A DNA stretch of 58,745 nt, taken from the NCBI GenBank assembly GCA_937919925.1, contig CALFOT010000042.1:1-58745 (forward strand), in the 5' to 3' direction. Both the position numbers and the translations under genes were made by a program. Below are positions 25,623 through 34,959 of this stretch, piece after piece. The stretch comes from an uncultured bacterium (GTDB lineage: Bacteria; Planctomycetota; UBA1135). Every line of letters starts with the position of its first letter. Positions within the stretch are counted from its first letter, which is position 1. Under the pieces are notes generated by a model. That model saw only the letters and a list, made by a program, of their open reading frames with translations. It did no database searches and was not told the origin of the DNA.

Positions 25623-27016
25623 AGTTCGCTTTGCAGGAGACGCTCAAGCAGTTGCTCCTGCATTTGTTTGAAGCGGCGGTTATTGGTGTTGGCATTGCGC
25701 CCACGATCGAAGTTCACCACGATGGAAAAAACCAAAATCTGTTCTTCGGGCGCTAATAAATAGCCACTCAGAGAACTTGCGCCAAGGATAAAACCGGTTT
25801 TAGCGTGGACTCTTTGCGGCTGGAAGACCGCGTCGCGAAAACGCGAGTTCAGCTTGCCATCGACCCCAGCGATGGGCAAAGAATCAAACAGCACCACACC
25901 TTCACTACGCGCCAACATTTCGCGGAGTAACAAACACAAGTCTGCGGGTGTGGATGTATTGACTAATTGATCTGGGTGACGTGCCATGCCGCTGCCATCG
26001 GCCTGTTCGAACTGCAACAGAGGGAAGTCATGCTGTGCAAAAGCAAGATGCACCGCATTGCGCCCTGCTTCAAAACTGCCTTCGGCTAACAGTTCTCGCC
26101 CTAGAGTTTTCAGCAGCGTTTCAGCGAGAAAATTATCGCTGGCCTTATTACACGCAACCACGACATCGGTGAGGTTCCACACCGATGGCCAATCATGCAA
26201 CAAACTGATTTCCACCACTGGCTGAGCGAGCACTGTCGCAGCATCTAAAACCGCGATTTCGGCTACCGCAATCCCCTGCTCTACTAAACCTGCGCGCAGC
26301 CAGGTGCCGAAAACCAGTAGCGGATCCTTCGATGCAAAAGCCACGCTTGCGGCGCGCCCGTTTTTTGGCGGCCGCGCGTGGATTTGAAAATCGTTGTTGC
26401 CTAGCCAAGCAGAAAGGGAATCATATATTTTTTCACGGCCCACCCAGGTCACCGCCTCGCCCAAAGGAGGTGTTGTGGAAAGCGTGCCATTCAAATAGTG
26501 AACTTCCGTGCAACCGCCATTCAAACTCAGGCCACTTAAGGGTGCGCAGTAAATCCCTTGCAGCTGGTTGGCTGGCCACAGAGGATGACGCCACTCTGCA
26601 TCAAAATAACTAGCATCAAGCTCCAGGCGGTCAATTTGATAAACTCCGGCACTCTTCAATTCCGTAGCCAAGGAAGTTAAGTATTCGGCTGCAACATCGC
26701 GTGTGCCGATGGAGCGCAAAGATGGATCCCCACCGCCCACGACGCGCAACACTCCGGCATGCAAATAGGACCGCGTGTGCCAGCGAAAATCCGCCGGCAA
26801 AGCCAACAATGCAGCGGCGGTGGTGAGCAGTTTATTGTTTGAGGCCAAAGCCAAACGACGGTCGCCGTGAAAATCAAAGACCACATTGCCGTCAAGATCT
26901 TCAAAGCGCACGCCGATTTCAATGTGCTGCTCGGCATCGATGGGCTGCACCAGCCCCAGAAGATCTGGGGCCTCTAGTTGCGCACACCACATTGCCGCAA
27001 CAAGCACTAGGCTCAT
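25619..27016 (-). CDS. dacB: D-alanyl-D-alanine carboxypeptidase/endopeptidase (S13, PBP4-type)
   Basis: 465 residues. Penicillin-binding protein of family S13 that trims or cuts peptidoglycan cross-links. Active-site motifs in order: SxxK as SNNK (59-62), SxN as ASDNFLAE, and KTG in HAKTGF. The short N-terminal hydrophobic run (MSLVLVAAMWCAQ) is probably the export signal. The large insertion between SxxK and SxN, typical of PBP4, is present. Overlaps its neighbours on both sides by 4 nt. Confidence 0.93.
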   Translation of the reverse strand: MSLVLVAAMWCAQLEAPDLLGLVQPIDAEQHIEIGVRFEDLDGNVVFDFHGDRRLALASNNKLLTTAAALLALPADFRWHTRSYLHAGVLRVVGGGDPSLRSIGTRDVAAEYLTSLATELKSAGVYQIDRLELDASYFDAEWRHPLWPANQLQGIYCAPLSGLSLNGGCTEVHYLNGTLSTTPPLGEAVTWVGREKIYDSLSAWLGNNDFQIHARPPKNGRAASVAFASKDPLLVFGTWLRAGLVEQGIAVAEIAVLDAATVLAQPVVEISLLHDWPSVWNLTDVVVACNKASDNFLAETLLKTLGRELLAEGSFEAGRNAVHLAFAQHDFPLLQFEQADGSGMARHPDQLVNTSTPADLCLLLREMLARSEGVVLFDSLPIAGVDGKLNSRFRDAVFQPQRVHAKTGFILGASSLSGYLLAPEEQILVFSIVVNFDRGRNANTNNRRFKQMQEQLLERLLQSEL

Positions 27017-28638
27017 GGACGCTCACCCTCGTAAGCCACCGCCCAAACCAAGGCCGTAAACAACTTTGCAATTTCCGACATCTTGGCGCCGTCGATAGTT
27101 TCAGGCACATCACCGGGCTGGTGATACACTTTATTGCCCTCTAAGTCGGCTTCAAAAAAGAATAAACTCACGACTCCCGCTTGATGGAAACTGTACTGAT
27201 CACTGCGCGCATAGAGATCGCGCCCCTGTTGGTTATCCATTTTCAAACGGCTACCAATCCGTTGATGCAAGCTTTTGATTAACTTCGTCCAAGTGGGCAA
27301 ATCCCACAGTCCGCCAATGTTTATTTTTTTTGCATCGGTGCGCCCGACCATGTCCATATTGAACATTGCCACCGTATTCTTATGTGGAAAAATCGGGTGT
27401 TCGCAATAATCACGGGAACCGAGTAGACCAAGCTCCTCCCCCGTAAACCATAAAAACAAAATATCGATTTGAGGGCGCGTACCCGACAAAGCTTGCGCCA
27501 CTTCCAGCAAGGCTCCACTACCACTGGCATTATCATCCGCACCAGGGCGCAGCACCATGCTCAAACCATCTTGAACGACATCAAAACCAACGTGATCCAA
27601 GTGTGCGCCAAGCACCAACACTTCGCCATTCGATTCCGCGGCTGGCAGTAACGCCGCCAGATTGAAAGTCTCGCGATTCTTAGCCGCCCACTGCACCCCC
27701 AACAAAACTTCCACACCCTTCGCCGCCGTAAGTGTCTTAGGCTTTTTCTTCTTGTTCATGCTGTGGTAATAAGCAGTGATATCGGTATCAAAAATCCGAC
27801 TTGCAACGGCACGCGAAACCGACATCACCGGGATTTCATGCAACTTAAGCTGCGGTGATTTCATTAACGATGGGCCACTGCCGCGACTATCTACATAAGG
27901 AACCATGCCTGGCATGGGGCGGTCTTCTTGCTCTAAAATGCCCGGGTCAGGTACCAGCACCAAACCGATGCCACCGGCATCCAGCACTTCTTTTGCCTTC
28001 ATCTGTACGGACGAATAACGAGTGGGATCGGTGCCGTCAAAAGTCTTCGCTTTGGGATCGTCCGCTTGAGGTTCACGAGTAAATGCAAACACCACTTTGC
28101 CGCGCACGCTTTTCTCTTTGAGGTCCACCCACTTCTCTTTTTTGGAGTTAATCGCGTAGCCAATAAAAACCGGTTCGCCACGCGCCATCAATTCCGGACT
28201 TCCCAACACTGGCACAAAATCCTTCTCGATTTCCAACTCCGGCTTCGCCTCCCCTTCTTTGAGCCCAGAAATCAGGAAGCTGCACTCCTCACCACCCACG
28301 ATGCACGACAAAGTCACGGGGATGCGGAAGCTCTCACCTTGCGCAGGCTTGTAGCCAAGTGCCTCCAGCTGACTTTCAACAAAGGAGGCAGCGCGGCCAA
28401 AGCCTTCCGTCATGGTGCCGCGGCCGGCCATGCCGCGAGCCGCCAAAATCATCACATTGTCGAAACAATCGCTCTCGGTGATGGTGGCCAGCGCTTCTTC
28501 CAAAGTAGTCACGCCAGCGCGTTCGGCAGTGGTGGTTGGCTCAGTGGTGGTTGGCTCAGGGGTGGTTTGCGCAGCGCTGGTGGCGGGTGCCAGCAAACTC
28601 ACAACGGCAAGGAGAAAAATGTTAAGGAGGTGCTTCAT
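27013..28638 (-). CDS. Secreted M28 zinc aminopeptidase with PA-like domain
   Basis: 541 residues from ATG 28638, which overlaps the galE stop (ATGA). Signal peptide (MKHLLNIFLLAVVSLLAPA) is followed by a Thr/Pro/Glu linker (TTPEPTTTEPTTT). Residues 120-290 resemble a protease-associated insert (PVFIGYAIN, VRGKVVFAF). The M28 core has all zinc ligands: GAHLDHVG, GADDNASG, TGEELGLLGS, NMDMVGR and YHQPGD. Family members remove N-terminal residues from peptides. Probably periplasmic or secreted. A second M28 gene with a PDZ domain lies at 58197-58745. Confidence 0.92.
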   Translation of the reverse strand: MKHLLNIFLLAVVSLLAPATSAAQTTPEPTTTEPTTTAERAGVTTLEEALATITESDCFDNVMILAARGMAGRGTMTEGFGRAASFVESQLEALGYKPAQGESFRIPVTLSCIVGGEECSFLISGLKEGEAKPELEIEKDFVPVLGSPELMARGEPVFIGYAINSKKEKWVDLKEKSVRGKVVFAFTREPQADDPKAKTFDGTDPTRYSSVQMKAKEVLDAGGIGLVLVPDPGILEQEDRPMPGMVPYVDSRGSGPSLMKSPQLKLHEIPVMSVSRAVASRIFDTDITAYYHSMNKKKKPKTLTAAKGVEVLLGVQWAAKNRETFNLAALLPAAESNGEVLVLGAHLDHVGFDVVQDGLSMVLRPGADDNASGSGALLEVAQALSGTRPQIDILFLWFTGEELGLLGSRDYCEHPIFPHKNTVAMFNMDMVGRTDAKKINIGGLWDLPTWTKLIKSLHQRIGSRLKMDNQQGRDLYARSDQYSFHQAGVVSLFFFEADLEGNKVYHQPGDVPETIDGAKMSEIAKLFTALVWAVAYEGERP

Positions 28639-29612
28639 GCTGAGTAACCCTGTGGATTTTTGCGATGCCACACAACGGCGGATTGGACGATGTGTTCGAG
28701 CGCAGAGTGTTCTGCTTGCCAACCCAGCATTTCAAAAGCACGGGTGGCGTCGGCGACGAGTTCGGCTGGATCTCCTGCACGCCGTGGCGCAGCAGTCCAC
28801 GGCACGGCTTGGGAGGTAGCCTCTTCGACTGCGCGGATGATTTCAAGAACCGAGTAGCCGCGGCCGGTACCAAGGTTCAAAACGGTTGATGGCTGATCAT
28901 CAAAAAGATAGTCCAGCGCGAGCACATGGGCTTCGGCAAGATCCGCAACATGCACATAATCACGAATATTGGTGCCGTCGGGCGTATTCCAATCAGTACC
29001 AAAAACTTGCAAGCCCTCCGCCAAGCGACCGAGTGCCGCCATCACCGCACGCGGAATGAGATGGTTTTCCGGCTGGTGGTGTTCGCCGTGATGGCCTCCG
29101 GCTGCGGCGCCAGCAGCATTGAAATAACGCAAAGCCACAAAAGCTCCTTGGCCGGCGTCGGCGCGATCTTGTAACAGTCGTTCCGCAGCGGCTTTGGTAG
29201 CCCCATACGGGTTGAGCGGCGCTAATGGCAAACTTTCATCCAAGCGCGCGGTAGTGGGTTGGCCGTAGGTAGCGCAAGAGGATGAAAACACGAAAGGTGT
29301 GCCAGGAAAGGCCTCGCATAGATTTAAAACCGGCACCAAGTTGGCCCGCCAATAACGCAGAGGTTGCGCAACACTTTCGCCGACGTAAGCGCGCGCGGCG
29401 AAATGCACGATGCCATCCACTGGATTCGCTGCAGCAAAACTTTGCACTGCGCTGGCATCGCGTAAATCGAAAATCTCCAACGCGCCGGGCCAAGCTTGAC
29501 GATGGCCCTCAGACAAATCGTCGACCACCATCACTTCGTGATCGGATTTTGCCAACAGACGCGCCGTAGTGGAGCCGATGTAGCCGCAACCGCCAGTAAC
29601 CAGAATGCGCAT
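28635..29612 (-). CDS. galE: UDP-glucose 4-epimerase
   Basis: 325 residues from ATG 29612. Extended short-chain dehydrogenase with VTGGCGYIGS at the N-terminus, VDDLSEGHR, HFAARAYVGES, SSSCATYG and the catalytic YGATK; RYFNAAGA and RDYVHVADLA are typical GalE motifs. Interconverts UDP-glucose and UDP-galactose for surface polysaccharides. The frame continues upstream for 29 codons, but the ATG directly before RILVTGG is the family start. It begins 4 nt after the TPR/HEAT lipoprotein stop and overlaps the M28 gene. Confidence 0.94.
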   Translation of the reverse strand: MRILVTGGCGYIGSTTARLLAKSDHEVMVVDDLSEGHRQAWPGALEIFDLRDASAVQSFAAANPVDGIVHFAARAYVGESVAQPLRYWRANLVPVLNLCEAFPGTPFVFSSSCATYGQPTTARLDESLPLAPLNPYGATKAAAERLLQDRADAGQGAFVALRYFNAAGAAAGGHHGEHHQPENHLIPRAVMAALGRLAEGLQVFGTDWNTPDGTNIRDYVHVADLAEAHVLALDYLFDDQPSTVLNLGTGRGYSVLEIIRAVEEATSQAVPWTAAPRRAGDPAELVADATRAFEMLGWQAEHSALEHIVQSAVVWHRKNPQGYSA

Positions 29613-29616
29613 TTCG

Positions 29617-30798
29617 TTAGTGTGGCAGCTGGGAGGCCTCCCATGCAAGCCACAGTTCCCGGAGTTTGCGCCGCTGCTCCAGTTCGGGGTCCATTTCAAT
29701 GCTCAGACGCGTGTCGCACACGGCAATCAGCGAGGCCCGGGCGACGCGAAACAGGGTGCGGTCTTCTGGAATGAGGAAATCAAGCAGCTTTGGAACTTCG
29801 GCTAGGGTGGCAAGCGCCCCGAGGGCCCGTAGCGCAGCGATTTTGATTTCTGGAGATGGGTTTTCGAGCAGCGGCAAAATCGCCTGAACACGTCCGCGTT
29901 GCGAACGCACGCTGAGCTCCGCCAACGCCACTCGCACCACCCGTGGATCCGGATCTTGCAGCACCATTTCAAAAAGAGTGACGTCTTGCGGGAAAGGCTC
30001 GCGCGCCAAATAACGCACCCCCGCCAAGCGATGATCGGGATCGGTGTGGTAACGCACCAACCCGATTGCGTCGGCAACGTTTTCAGGTTCGCCCAGTTCA
30101 AAAGCATGCAGACGCGCCAGCGCCCGCGCCTCTTCTTCCGCGAGGTTCACACCCACCAAGGCCTTTTCCATGGTCAAGGTTGCCGCGCGTAAATTGTGGT
30201 TTTTCTCATACAAAGTGGAAGCCTGTTGCCACCATAACCGCGCCTCATGGGCGGCTCCTTCCTCTTCATAGCGCGCCGCCAAACGCTCGGCCGCCTGCGC
30301 CGCCGCGCCGTAATGTTCAAAGCGCGTATGCAGTTCCACCAGTGCCTGTAAGGCGTAGTTTTGTGATTCCACGTTCTCTAGCGGCGCTGCGAGCATTTCG
30401 ACGGCTTCCAAATCACGCCCTACTTGTTGTAAATCATCCGCAATATCAATCCGTAACCACACATCATCCGGGCGCAGCAACAACAATTTTTGACGCACTT
30501 CCAAAGCGCGATTGACGTCACCACCACGTTCGGCGATGGCGGCGCGATGAAACCAGAAGCCCTCATCCAACACAGCATCTTGCTGTTGTTCATAACGATC
30601 CATCCACATGCCGGCCTCGCTGAAGTTGAGTCTGGACTCGGCTTCCGCCGCGCGTTCGAGAGCATCTTGATTGGCGATGTGTTGCGAATATTGGCCAGCG
30701 CTTGCGAGTGGGAAAGGGTTCGACGTGACACACGCGGCCAACGACCACAAAATGAAAAGTGCGCCACAACGCAGACAGGATAACGCAGGAGGTTTCAT
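29617..30798 (-). CDS. TPR/HEAT-repeat lipoprotein
   Basis: 393 residues. Signal sequence with lipobox LAAC. Residues 45-230 are TPR-like (GWHFHRAAIAERGGDVNRAL-type helices, the SRLNFSEAGMWMDRYEQ pair, YALQALVELHTRFEHYGAAA). Residues 250-360 are HEAT-like (VVRVALAELSVRSQRG; IKIAALRALGALATLAEVPK). Such combined solenoids are protein-binding scaffolds. No specific role is visible. Start overlaps aroA (ATGA). Confidence 0.78.
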   Translation of the reverse strand: MKPPALSCLRCGALFILWSLAACVTSNPFPLASAGQYSQHIANQDALERAAEAESRLNFSEAGMWMDRYEQQQDAVLDEGFWFHRAAIAERGGDVNRALEVRQKLLLLRPDDVWLRIDIADDLQQVGRDLEAVEMLAAPLENVESQNYALQALVELHTRFEHYGAAAQAAERLAARYEEEGAAHEARLWWQQASTLYEKNHNLRAATLTMEKALVGVNLAEEEARALARLHAFELGEPENVADAIGLVRYHTDPDHRLAGVRYLAREPFPQDVTLFEMVLQDPDPRVVRVALAELSVRSQRGRVQAILPLLENPSPEIKIAALRALGALATLAEVPKLLDFLIPEDRTLFRVARASLIAVCDTRLSIEMDPELEQRRKLRELWLAWEASQLPH

Positions 30799-32018
30799 CG
30801 CAGCAAATCGAGTTGATTCCAGAAGTCGGGGAAGGATTTGGCCACTACGGCAGGGTTCATGACGTGGATTCCTGGCCAGCGTAACGCAGCCACGCCCGCT
30901 GCCATGGCCAAGCGATGGTCCGCGGCGGGATCAAAGAGAGTTTGGGGTGGCTTAGACGCAACCGCGCGAATCCACAAAGACTCGCCTTGGTGCATCATTT
31001 CGCCACCACAAGCCAACGCCAAGCGCGCCATACCCTCCACCCGATCCGATTCTTTGTGACGCAGACGCCCAGCATTTTCAAAGCGAATACCGCTCGTGTG
31101 ACTCGCCGCCAAAACGGCCATGGCCGGGCCACTATCGGGGCTAAGGGCTAAATCAAAGGCTTCGCGAACGCTGGCCGGTGGCGCGGTGCCGGTGAAAGAT
31201 CTCTTTCCGCGTTGGACAAAACCAGCTTCTTCGAGAAAGCGCAAGGCATAAGCGTCGGGGTGTAGCGGCGACACTGCACGCGTGAAAGAAATCGTGGCAT
31301 CCACAAGCGCAGCCGCTACGGCAAAGAACAAGGCGGCGGAGGAATCGGCTGGGATTTCTAGATTCTGCCTCACGCCAAAACCACCACTTTGATGCCACAA
31401 GAGCCCTTCCATAGCCACACAAGCTGCGCCGCGAAACTGGCGCAAGAGCGCCACCGTCATTTCCAAATAGCCTGGGCTAACCGGCAGACCATCGAGCTGC
31501 CAGGATTGTGCGGCCGCGCCAGAAGTCATCATGAGGCCACTGAAAAACTGACTGCTCAACCCCACTGGAACCAAAGTTGGTGAAGGAAGTCGCAGCGATT
31601 GCCCATGGACTAAAAATCCATCGGGGAGTGTTTCCACGTGCGCGCCATGGCCTTGTAATAATTCCACCAGTGCGGTGTGCGGCCGAGCCATTAAGCCTGG
31701 TGCAGCGAACAAACGCACTTGGCGGTTTTGCCGCGCCACCAAGGGCAGTAAAAAACGCAAGGTTGAGCCGCCTGCACCGAGGTGCAGTTCCGTACAAGCC
31801 GACAACGGTAGACCTGCCGCGCCATCCACCCGCACCCTGCCGTCGGCCTGAGAGTGGAAATGCACCCCCAGAGCAGCCAGAGCCGCGCGCAAAAAGCGCG
31901 TGTCGTCGCTAGCGCTAAGCCCAGCAAGATGACTGGAGCCCGTGGCGAGCGCGGCCAAGAGCAAGGCGCGCTGCGAGACCGATTTGCATCCCGGCAGGTC
32001 GATGGAGACCGTTCCCAT
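30795..32018 (-). CDS. aroA: 3-phosphoshikimate 1-carboxyvinyltransferase (EPSP synthase)
   Basis: Sixth step of the shikimate pathway, joining shikimate 3-phosphate and PEP. 407 residues. Motifs: PGCKSVSQRALLLAALA (Cys where PGSKS is usual), GAGGSTLRFLLPL, LSPDSGPAMAV, RHKESDRV and VAKSFPDFW near the end. The N-terminus is about 15 residues shorter than in E. coli, but reaches the first conserved strand. It is the first gene of a ten-gene minus-strand unit. TAGAAT lies 6 nt before the ATG; no ribosome-binding site is visible. Confidence 0.95.
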   Translation of the reverse strand: MGTVSIDLPGCKSVSQRALLLAALATGSSHLAGLSASDDTRFLRAALAALGVHFHSQADGRVRVDGAAGLPLSACTELHLGAGGSTLRFLLPLVARQNRQVRLFAAPGLMARPHTALVELLQGHGAHVETLPDGFLVHGQSLRLPSPTLVPVGLSSQFFSGLMMTSGAAAQSWQLDGLPVSPGYLEMTVALLRQFRGAACVAMEGLLWHQSGGFGVRQNLEIPADSSAALFFAVAAALVDATISFTRAVSPLHPDAYALRFLEEAGFVQRGKRSFTGTAPPASVREAFDLALSPDSGPAMAVLAASHTSGIRFENAGRLRHKESDRVEGMARLALACGGEMMHQGESLWIRAVASKPPQTLFDPAADHRLAMAAGVAALRWPGIHVMNPAVVAKSFPDFWNQLDLLR

Positions 32019-32024
32019 GCCCTG

Positions 32025-32030
32025 ATTCTA
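32025..32030 (-). promoter_or_regulatory. Putative -10 box (TAGAAT) of the aroA operon
   Basis: TAGAAT on the minus strand, 6 nt before the aroA ATG. It overlaps the region where the -35 of the divergent purC promoter should fall. Confidence 0.65.
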
Positions 32031-32044
32031 GGCCGACGCAAGGT

Positions 32045-32050
32045 TAGAAT
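32045..32050 (+). promoter_or_regulatory. Putative -10 box (TAGAAT) of purC
   Basis: TAGAAT on the plus strand, 7 nt before the purC ATG; 14 bp separate it from the aroA -10 on the other strand. Confidence 0.65.
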
Positions 32051-32057
32051 CTTGCCA

Positions 32058-33005
32058 ATGGCGAGTTCCTCCTCCTCTTCTTCAGCCTCCGCAACGGAAG
32101 GCTACCGTGGCGGCCTTGAAATTCCTGGCTGGGAGCACTTCTATACCGGCAAGGTGCGCGATTTGTACCGTCACCCTCATCACCCCAAGCACATGCTGAT
32201 GATCGCTACCGATCGCCTCAGTGCTTTTGATGTGGTGATGAACGAAACCATCCCAGACCGCGGGCGCGTGCTCACCTTTATTACCGAGTATTGGCTGCAA
32301 GAGTTTTCGGCGTGGATGCCGGCGGCGCGGGTCACTTGCGAAGCTGCACAAGTTCCTGACCTACCGGAAGAGTGGCAGGAAACTCTGCAAGGTCGCTTGA
32401 CTTGGACGCGCGTTGCCGAGCGTGTCAACGTGGAAGTGGTGCTGCGCGCTTATTTGGCAGGCTCCGGTTTCCGCGAGTACCAGGCTACGGGCCGGCTATG
32501 GGATCACCCACTGCCAGCCGGTTTATTAAACTCCTCGAAGTTGCCGGAAGTCCTTCACACCCCCACCACCAAGGCGGACACCGATGAGCCGATCACTTGG
32601 CCAGAGGCTGTGGAGCTGATTGGTTCGGAAAGCGAAGCCGCGCAGATTCACGCGCTCGCCTTGCGCATTTTCCATGCAGCAGCACAACGCGCCGCTGCGA
32701 AAAATGTGGTGCTTGCCGATACCAAATTTGAGTTTGGCCGCATCGACGGGCAGATCGTATTGATTGATGAAGTCATGACTCCTGATAGCTCGCGTTACTG
32801 GCCGATGGATGCCATCGTGGCGGGCCAAGAACCGCCCAGTTTTGATAAGGAAATCGTCCGCGCCTACTTGCGTTCGTTAACCGATTGGAATCGGCAGGCG
32901 CCGCCACCCCACATCCCTGCTGAGGTCATCGCCAAAACACGCGACCGCTATCTCGACATTTGTGAAATCCTCACCGGCTCCTTACCGCAGGGTGTCGCGC
33001 GCTAG
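32058..33005 (+). CDS. purC: SAICAR synthetase
   Basis: Purine pathway enzyme joining CAIR and aspartate with ATP. 315 residues from ATG 32058, the monodomain ADE1-like type. Motifs: YTGKVRDLYR, ATDRLSAFDVVM, AYLAGSGFREYQ, LPEVLHTPTTKAD, KFEFGRIDGQIVLIDEV and TPDSSRYWP. A low-complexity Ser stretch opens the protein. The frame remains open upstream, but that part overlaps aroA and is not family-like. Convergent with mnmG; the 46-nt gap between them holds nothing I can name. Confidence 0.96.
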   Translation: MASSSSSSSASATEGYRGGLEIPGWEHFYTGKVRDLYRHPHHPKHMLMIATDRLSAFDVVMNETIPDRGRVLTFITEYWLQEFSAWMPAARVTCEAAQVPDLPEEWQETLQGRLTWTRVAERVNVEVVLRAYLAGSGFREYQATGRLWDHPLPAGLLNSSKLPEVLHTPTTKADTDEPITWPEAVELIGSESEAAQIHALALRIFHAAAQRAAAKNVVLADTKFEFGRIDGQIVLIDEVMTPDSSRYWPMDAIVAGQEPPSFDKEIVRAYLRSLTDWNRQAPPPHIPAEVIAKTRDRYLDICEILTGSLPQGVAR

Positions 33006-33051
33006 GATGAAACTTGCAAGCGCCACGGAAGGCACTCCCTAAAACCACAAA

Positions 33052-34923
33052 TTACAGTTCCTCCGCCGCCGCGATACGGCGTGCAGCTTTCACCAACGTA
33101 ATCTCCAGCAACGCAATATCAGCCGGAGTCACACCCGCCAAGCGCCCGGCAGCGCCCAGCGTGGCGGGGCGTGATGCCGTCAGCGTGTGTACCGCTTCGG
33201 CACCCAAACCCCGTACTTGCTGATAAACAAAAGAGCTTGGAATTAGGGTTTCTTCGCGGGCGGCGCCGCGCTCCACCCAAGCTTGCTGACGTTTGGCGTA
33301 ACCGGCATACATCACATCGGCTTCCAAACTTTCCCAATCGCGTTGGGGCATGCCAAGCGCCTGGAGTTGCGGAGCAAGTTCCAAAACCTTTTGCCACCCA
33401 CCATCTTGGGGGCGCTTGAAAATATCCAACAGAGTGCGCTTGGGACCACCGTGTTGCGGCTCGCCGGGAATCGCCATGGATTCTAAGCGCGCGCGCATTT
33501 GCGCCATCGCCAACACGCGATTTTCCACGCGCCGATCGCGCTCGGCCGAGCTGGCGCCAACGGCAGCAGCAATGGCAGTGAGACGGATATCCGCGTTATC
33601 TTGACGCAATAACAAACGATGTTCCGCGCGCGAAGTGAACATCCGATAAGGCTCGCTCGGATCACTCACTACTAAATCGTCGATGAGCACACCAATATAT
33701 GCCTGGTGACGTCCTAGCACCAACGGCGCTTTACCTTGAATGGCCAGAGCAGCGTTTAAACCGGCCATTAAGCCCTGTGCAGCGGCTTCTTCATAACCCG
33801 AAGTCCCACAAATCTGTCCGGCCAAATACAAGCCAGGAAAATCACGTGCTTCGAGAGTGCGCAGCAAACAACGCGGCGCTACGTGCGTGTACTCGACGGC
33901 ATAACCCGCTTGCACAATCCGTGCATTTTCCATGCCCACACAGGTGCGCACAAACTGCTGCTGCACGGCCAACGGCAACGAAGTGGAAATGCCATTGGCG
34001 TACAACAACTCCGAATCATAACCCTCAGGCTCTAAGAAAATATTATGCGCATGACGCTCGGCAAAACGCACCACTTTGTCTTCCAGCGACGGGCAGTAAC
34101 GCGGCCCTTTCCCTTCAATGCGACCAGCGTACATCGGTGCCAGGTGCAGATTTTCGCGTACGATATCTTGCGTCTTGGTAGTGGTAGTGGTTTGCCAACA
34201 AGAAATTTGTGGCTGCAACAAAGCATCGGTGAGAAAGGAAAACGGCAGCGGCTGGGCGTCGCCTTGTTGTTCCAGCATCACCGTGTAATCCACACTATCC
34301 GCCGCAAGACGCGGGGGCGTGCCGGTCTTCATGCTGGCAGTAGGGAAACCGAGGGCGCGTAAAGAGGCACCCAAGCGTGCTGCACCTGCTTCACCGGCAC
34401 GACCACCAGGGATCGTGGTGAGGCCCGTATGCAATACACCGTTCAAAAAAGTGCCGGTGGTCAAGATCACCGCTTGGGCAGCGATTTGGCGGCCATCCGC
34501 GAGCACTACGCCAGCGCAACGGCGCGGCGCTCCAGCCCACAGCAAATCGACGACTTCGCCTTCCACGACCGTTAGGCCAGCTTGGGCGGCCACCATTTCC
34601 TGAGCAACCCGCTCATATCCTTTGCGGTCGCATTGGGCGCGAGGCGATTGCACCGCGCGGCCCTTGGAAGTGTTGAGCATGCGAAACTGAATTCCAGCCG
34701 CATCGGTGATCAGACCCATCCAGCCACCGAGTGCATCGATTTCGCGCGCCAGCTGGCCCTTGCCGATGCCCCCAATCGCCGGATTGCACGACATGCGCCC
34801 CACCGCTGCGGCTTGCAGCGTGACCAAAGCAACCTGAAGCCCTAAACGAGCTGCCGCAGCCGCCGCTTCGAGTCCCGCATGGCCGCCGCCGACCACCACC
34901 ACATCCATTGCATTTTCCGACAT
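33052..34923 (-). CDS. mnmG: tRNA uridine-5-carboxymethylaminomethyl modification enzyme
   Basis: MnmG (GidA) works with MnmE on the wobble uridine of several tRNAs. 623 residues. FAD loop VVGGGHAGLEAA, MSCNPAIGGIGKG, MKTGTPPRL, RYCPSLEDKVVRF, EPEGYDSELLYANG, GTSGYEEAAAQG and FTSRAEHRLLLRQDNAD are all conserved. No mnmE is in the window. The nearest TAGAAT on its strand is 37 nt upstream, so unlike its neighbours it may have a short leader. Confidence 0.97.
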   Translation of the reverse strand: MSENAMDVVVVGGGHAGLEAAAAAARLGLQVALVTLQAAAVGRMSCNPAIGGIGKGQLAREIDALGGWMGLITDAAGIQFRMLNTSKGRAVQSPRAQCDRKGYERVAQEMVAAQAGLTVVEGEVVDLLWAGAPRRCAGVVLADGRQIAAQAVILTTGTFLNGVLHTGLTTIPGGRAGEAGAARLGASLRALGFPTASMKTGTPPRLAADSVDYTVMLEQQGDAQPLPFSFLTDALLQPQISCWQTTTTTKTQDIVRENLHLAPMYAGRIEGKGPRYCPSLEDKVVRFAERHAHNIFLEPEGYDSELLYANGISTSLPLAVQQQFVRTCVGMENARIVQAGYAVEYTHVAPRCLLRTLEARDFPGLYLAGQICGTSGYEEAAAQGLMAGLNAALAIQGKAPLVLGRHQAYIGVLIDDLVVSDPSEPYRMFTSRAEHRLLLRQDNADIRLTAIAAAVGASSAERDRRVENRVLAMAQMRARLESMAIPGEPQHGGPKRTLLDIFKRPQDGGWQKVLELAPQLQALGMPQRDWESLEADVMYAGYAKRQQAWVERGAAREETLIPSSFVYQQVRGLGAEAVHTLTASRPATLGAAGRLAGVTPADIALLEITLVKAARRIAAAEEL

Positions 34924-34959
34924 CTCTACGCAAACGGCGACTTAAACGGCCGAGCTCGG

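Noticed and set aside
28526-28570. Short direct repeats in the minus-strand M28 gene as a possible mobile-element footprint
   Set aside because: They encode a Thr/Pro/Glu linker (TTPEPTTTEPTTT) between signal peptide and domain, a usual low-complexity linker.
31854-32057. 68-residue N-terminal extension of PurC
   Set aside because: It overlaps aroA and is Arg/Ser-rich; the ATG at 32058 gives the normal N-terminus and fits the TAGAAT spacing.
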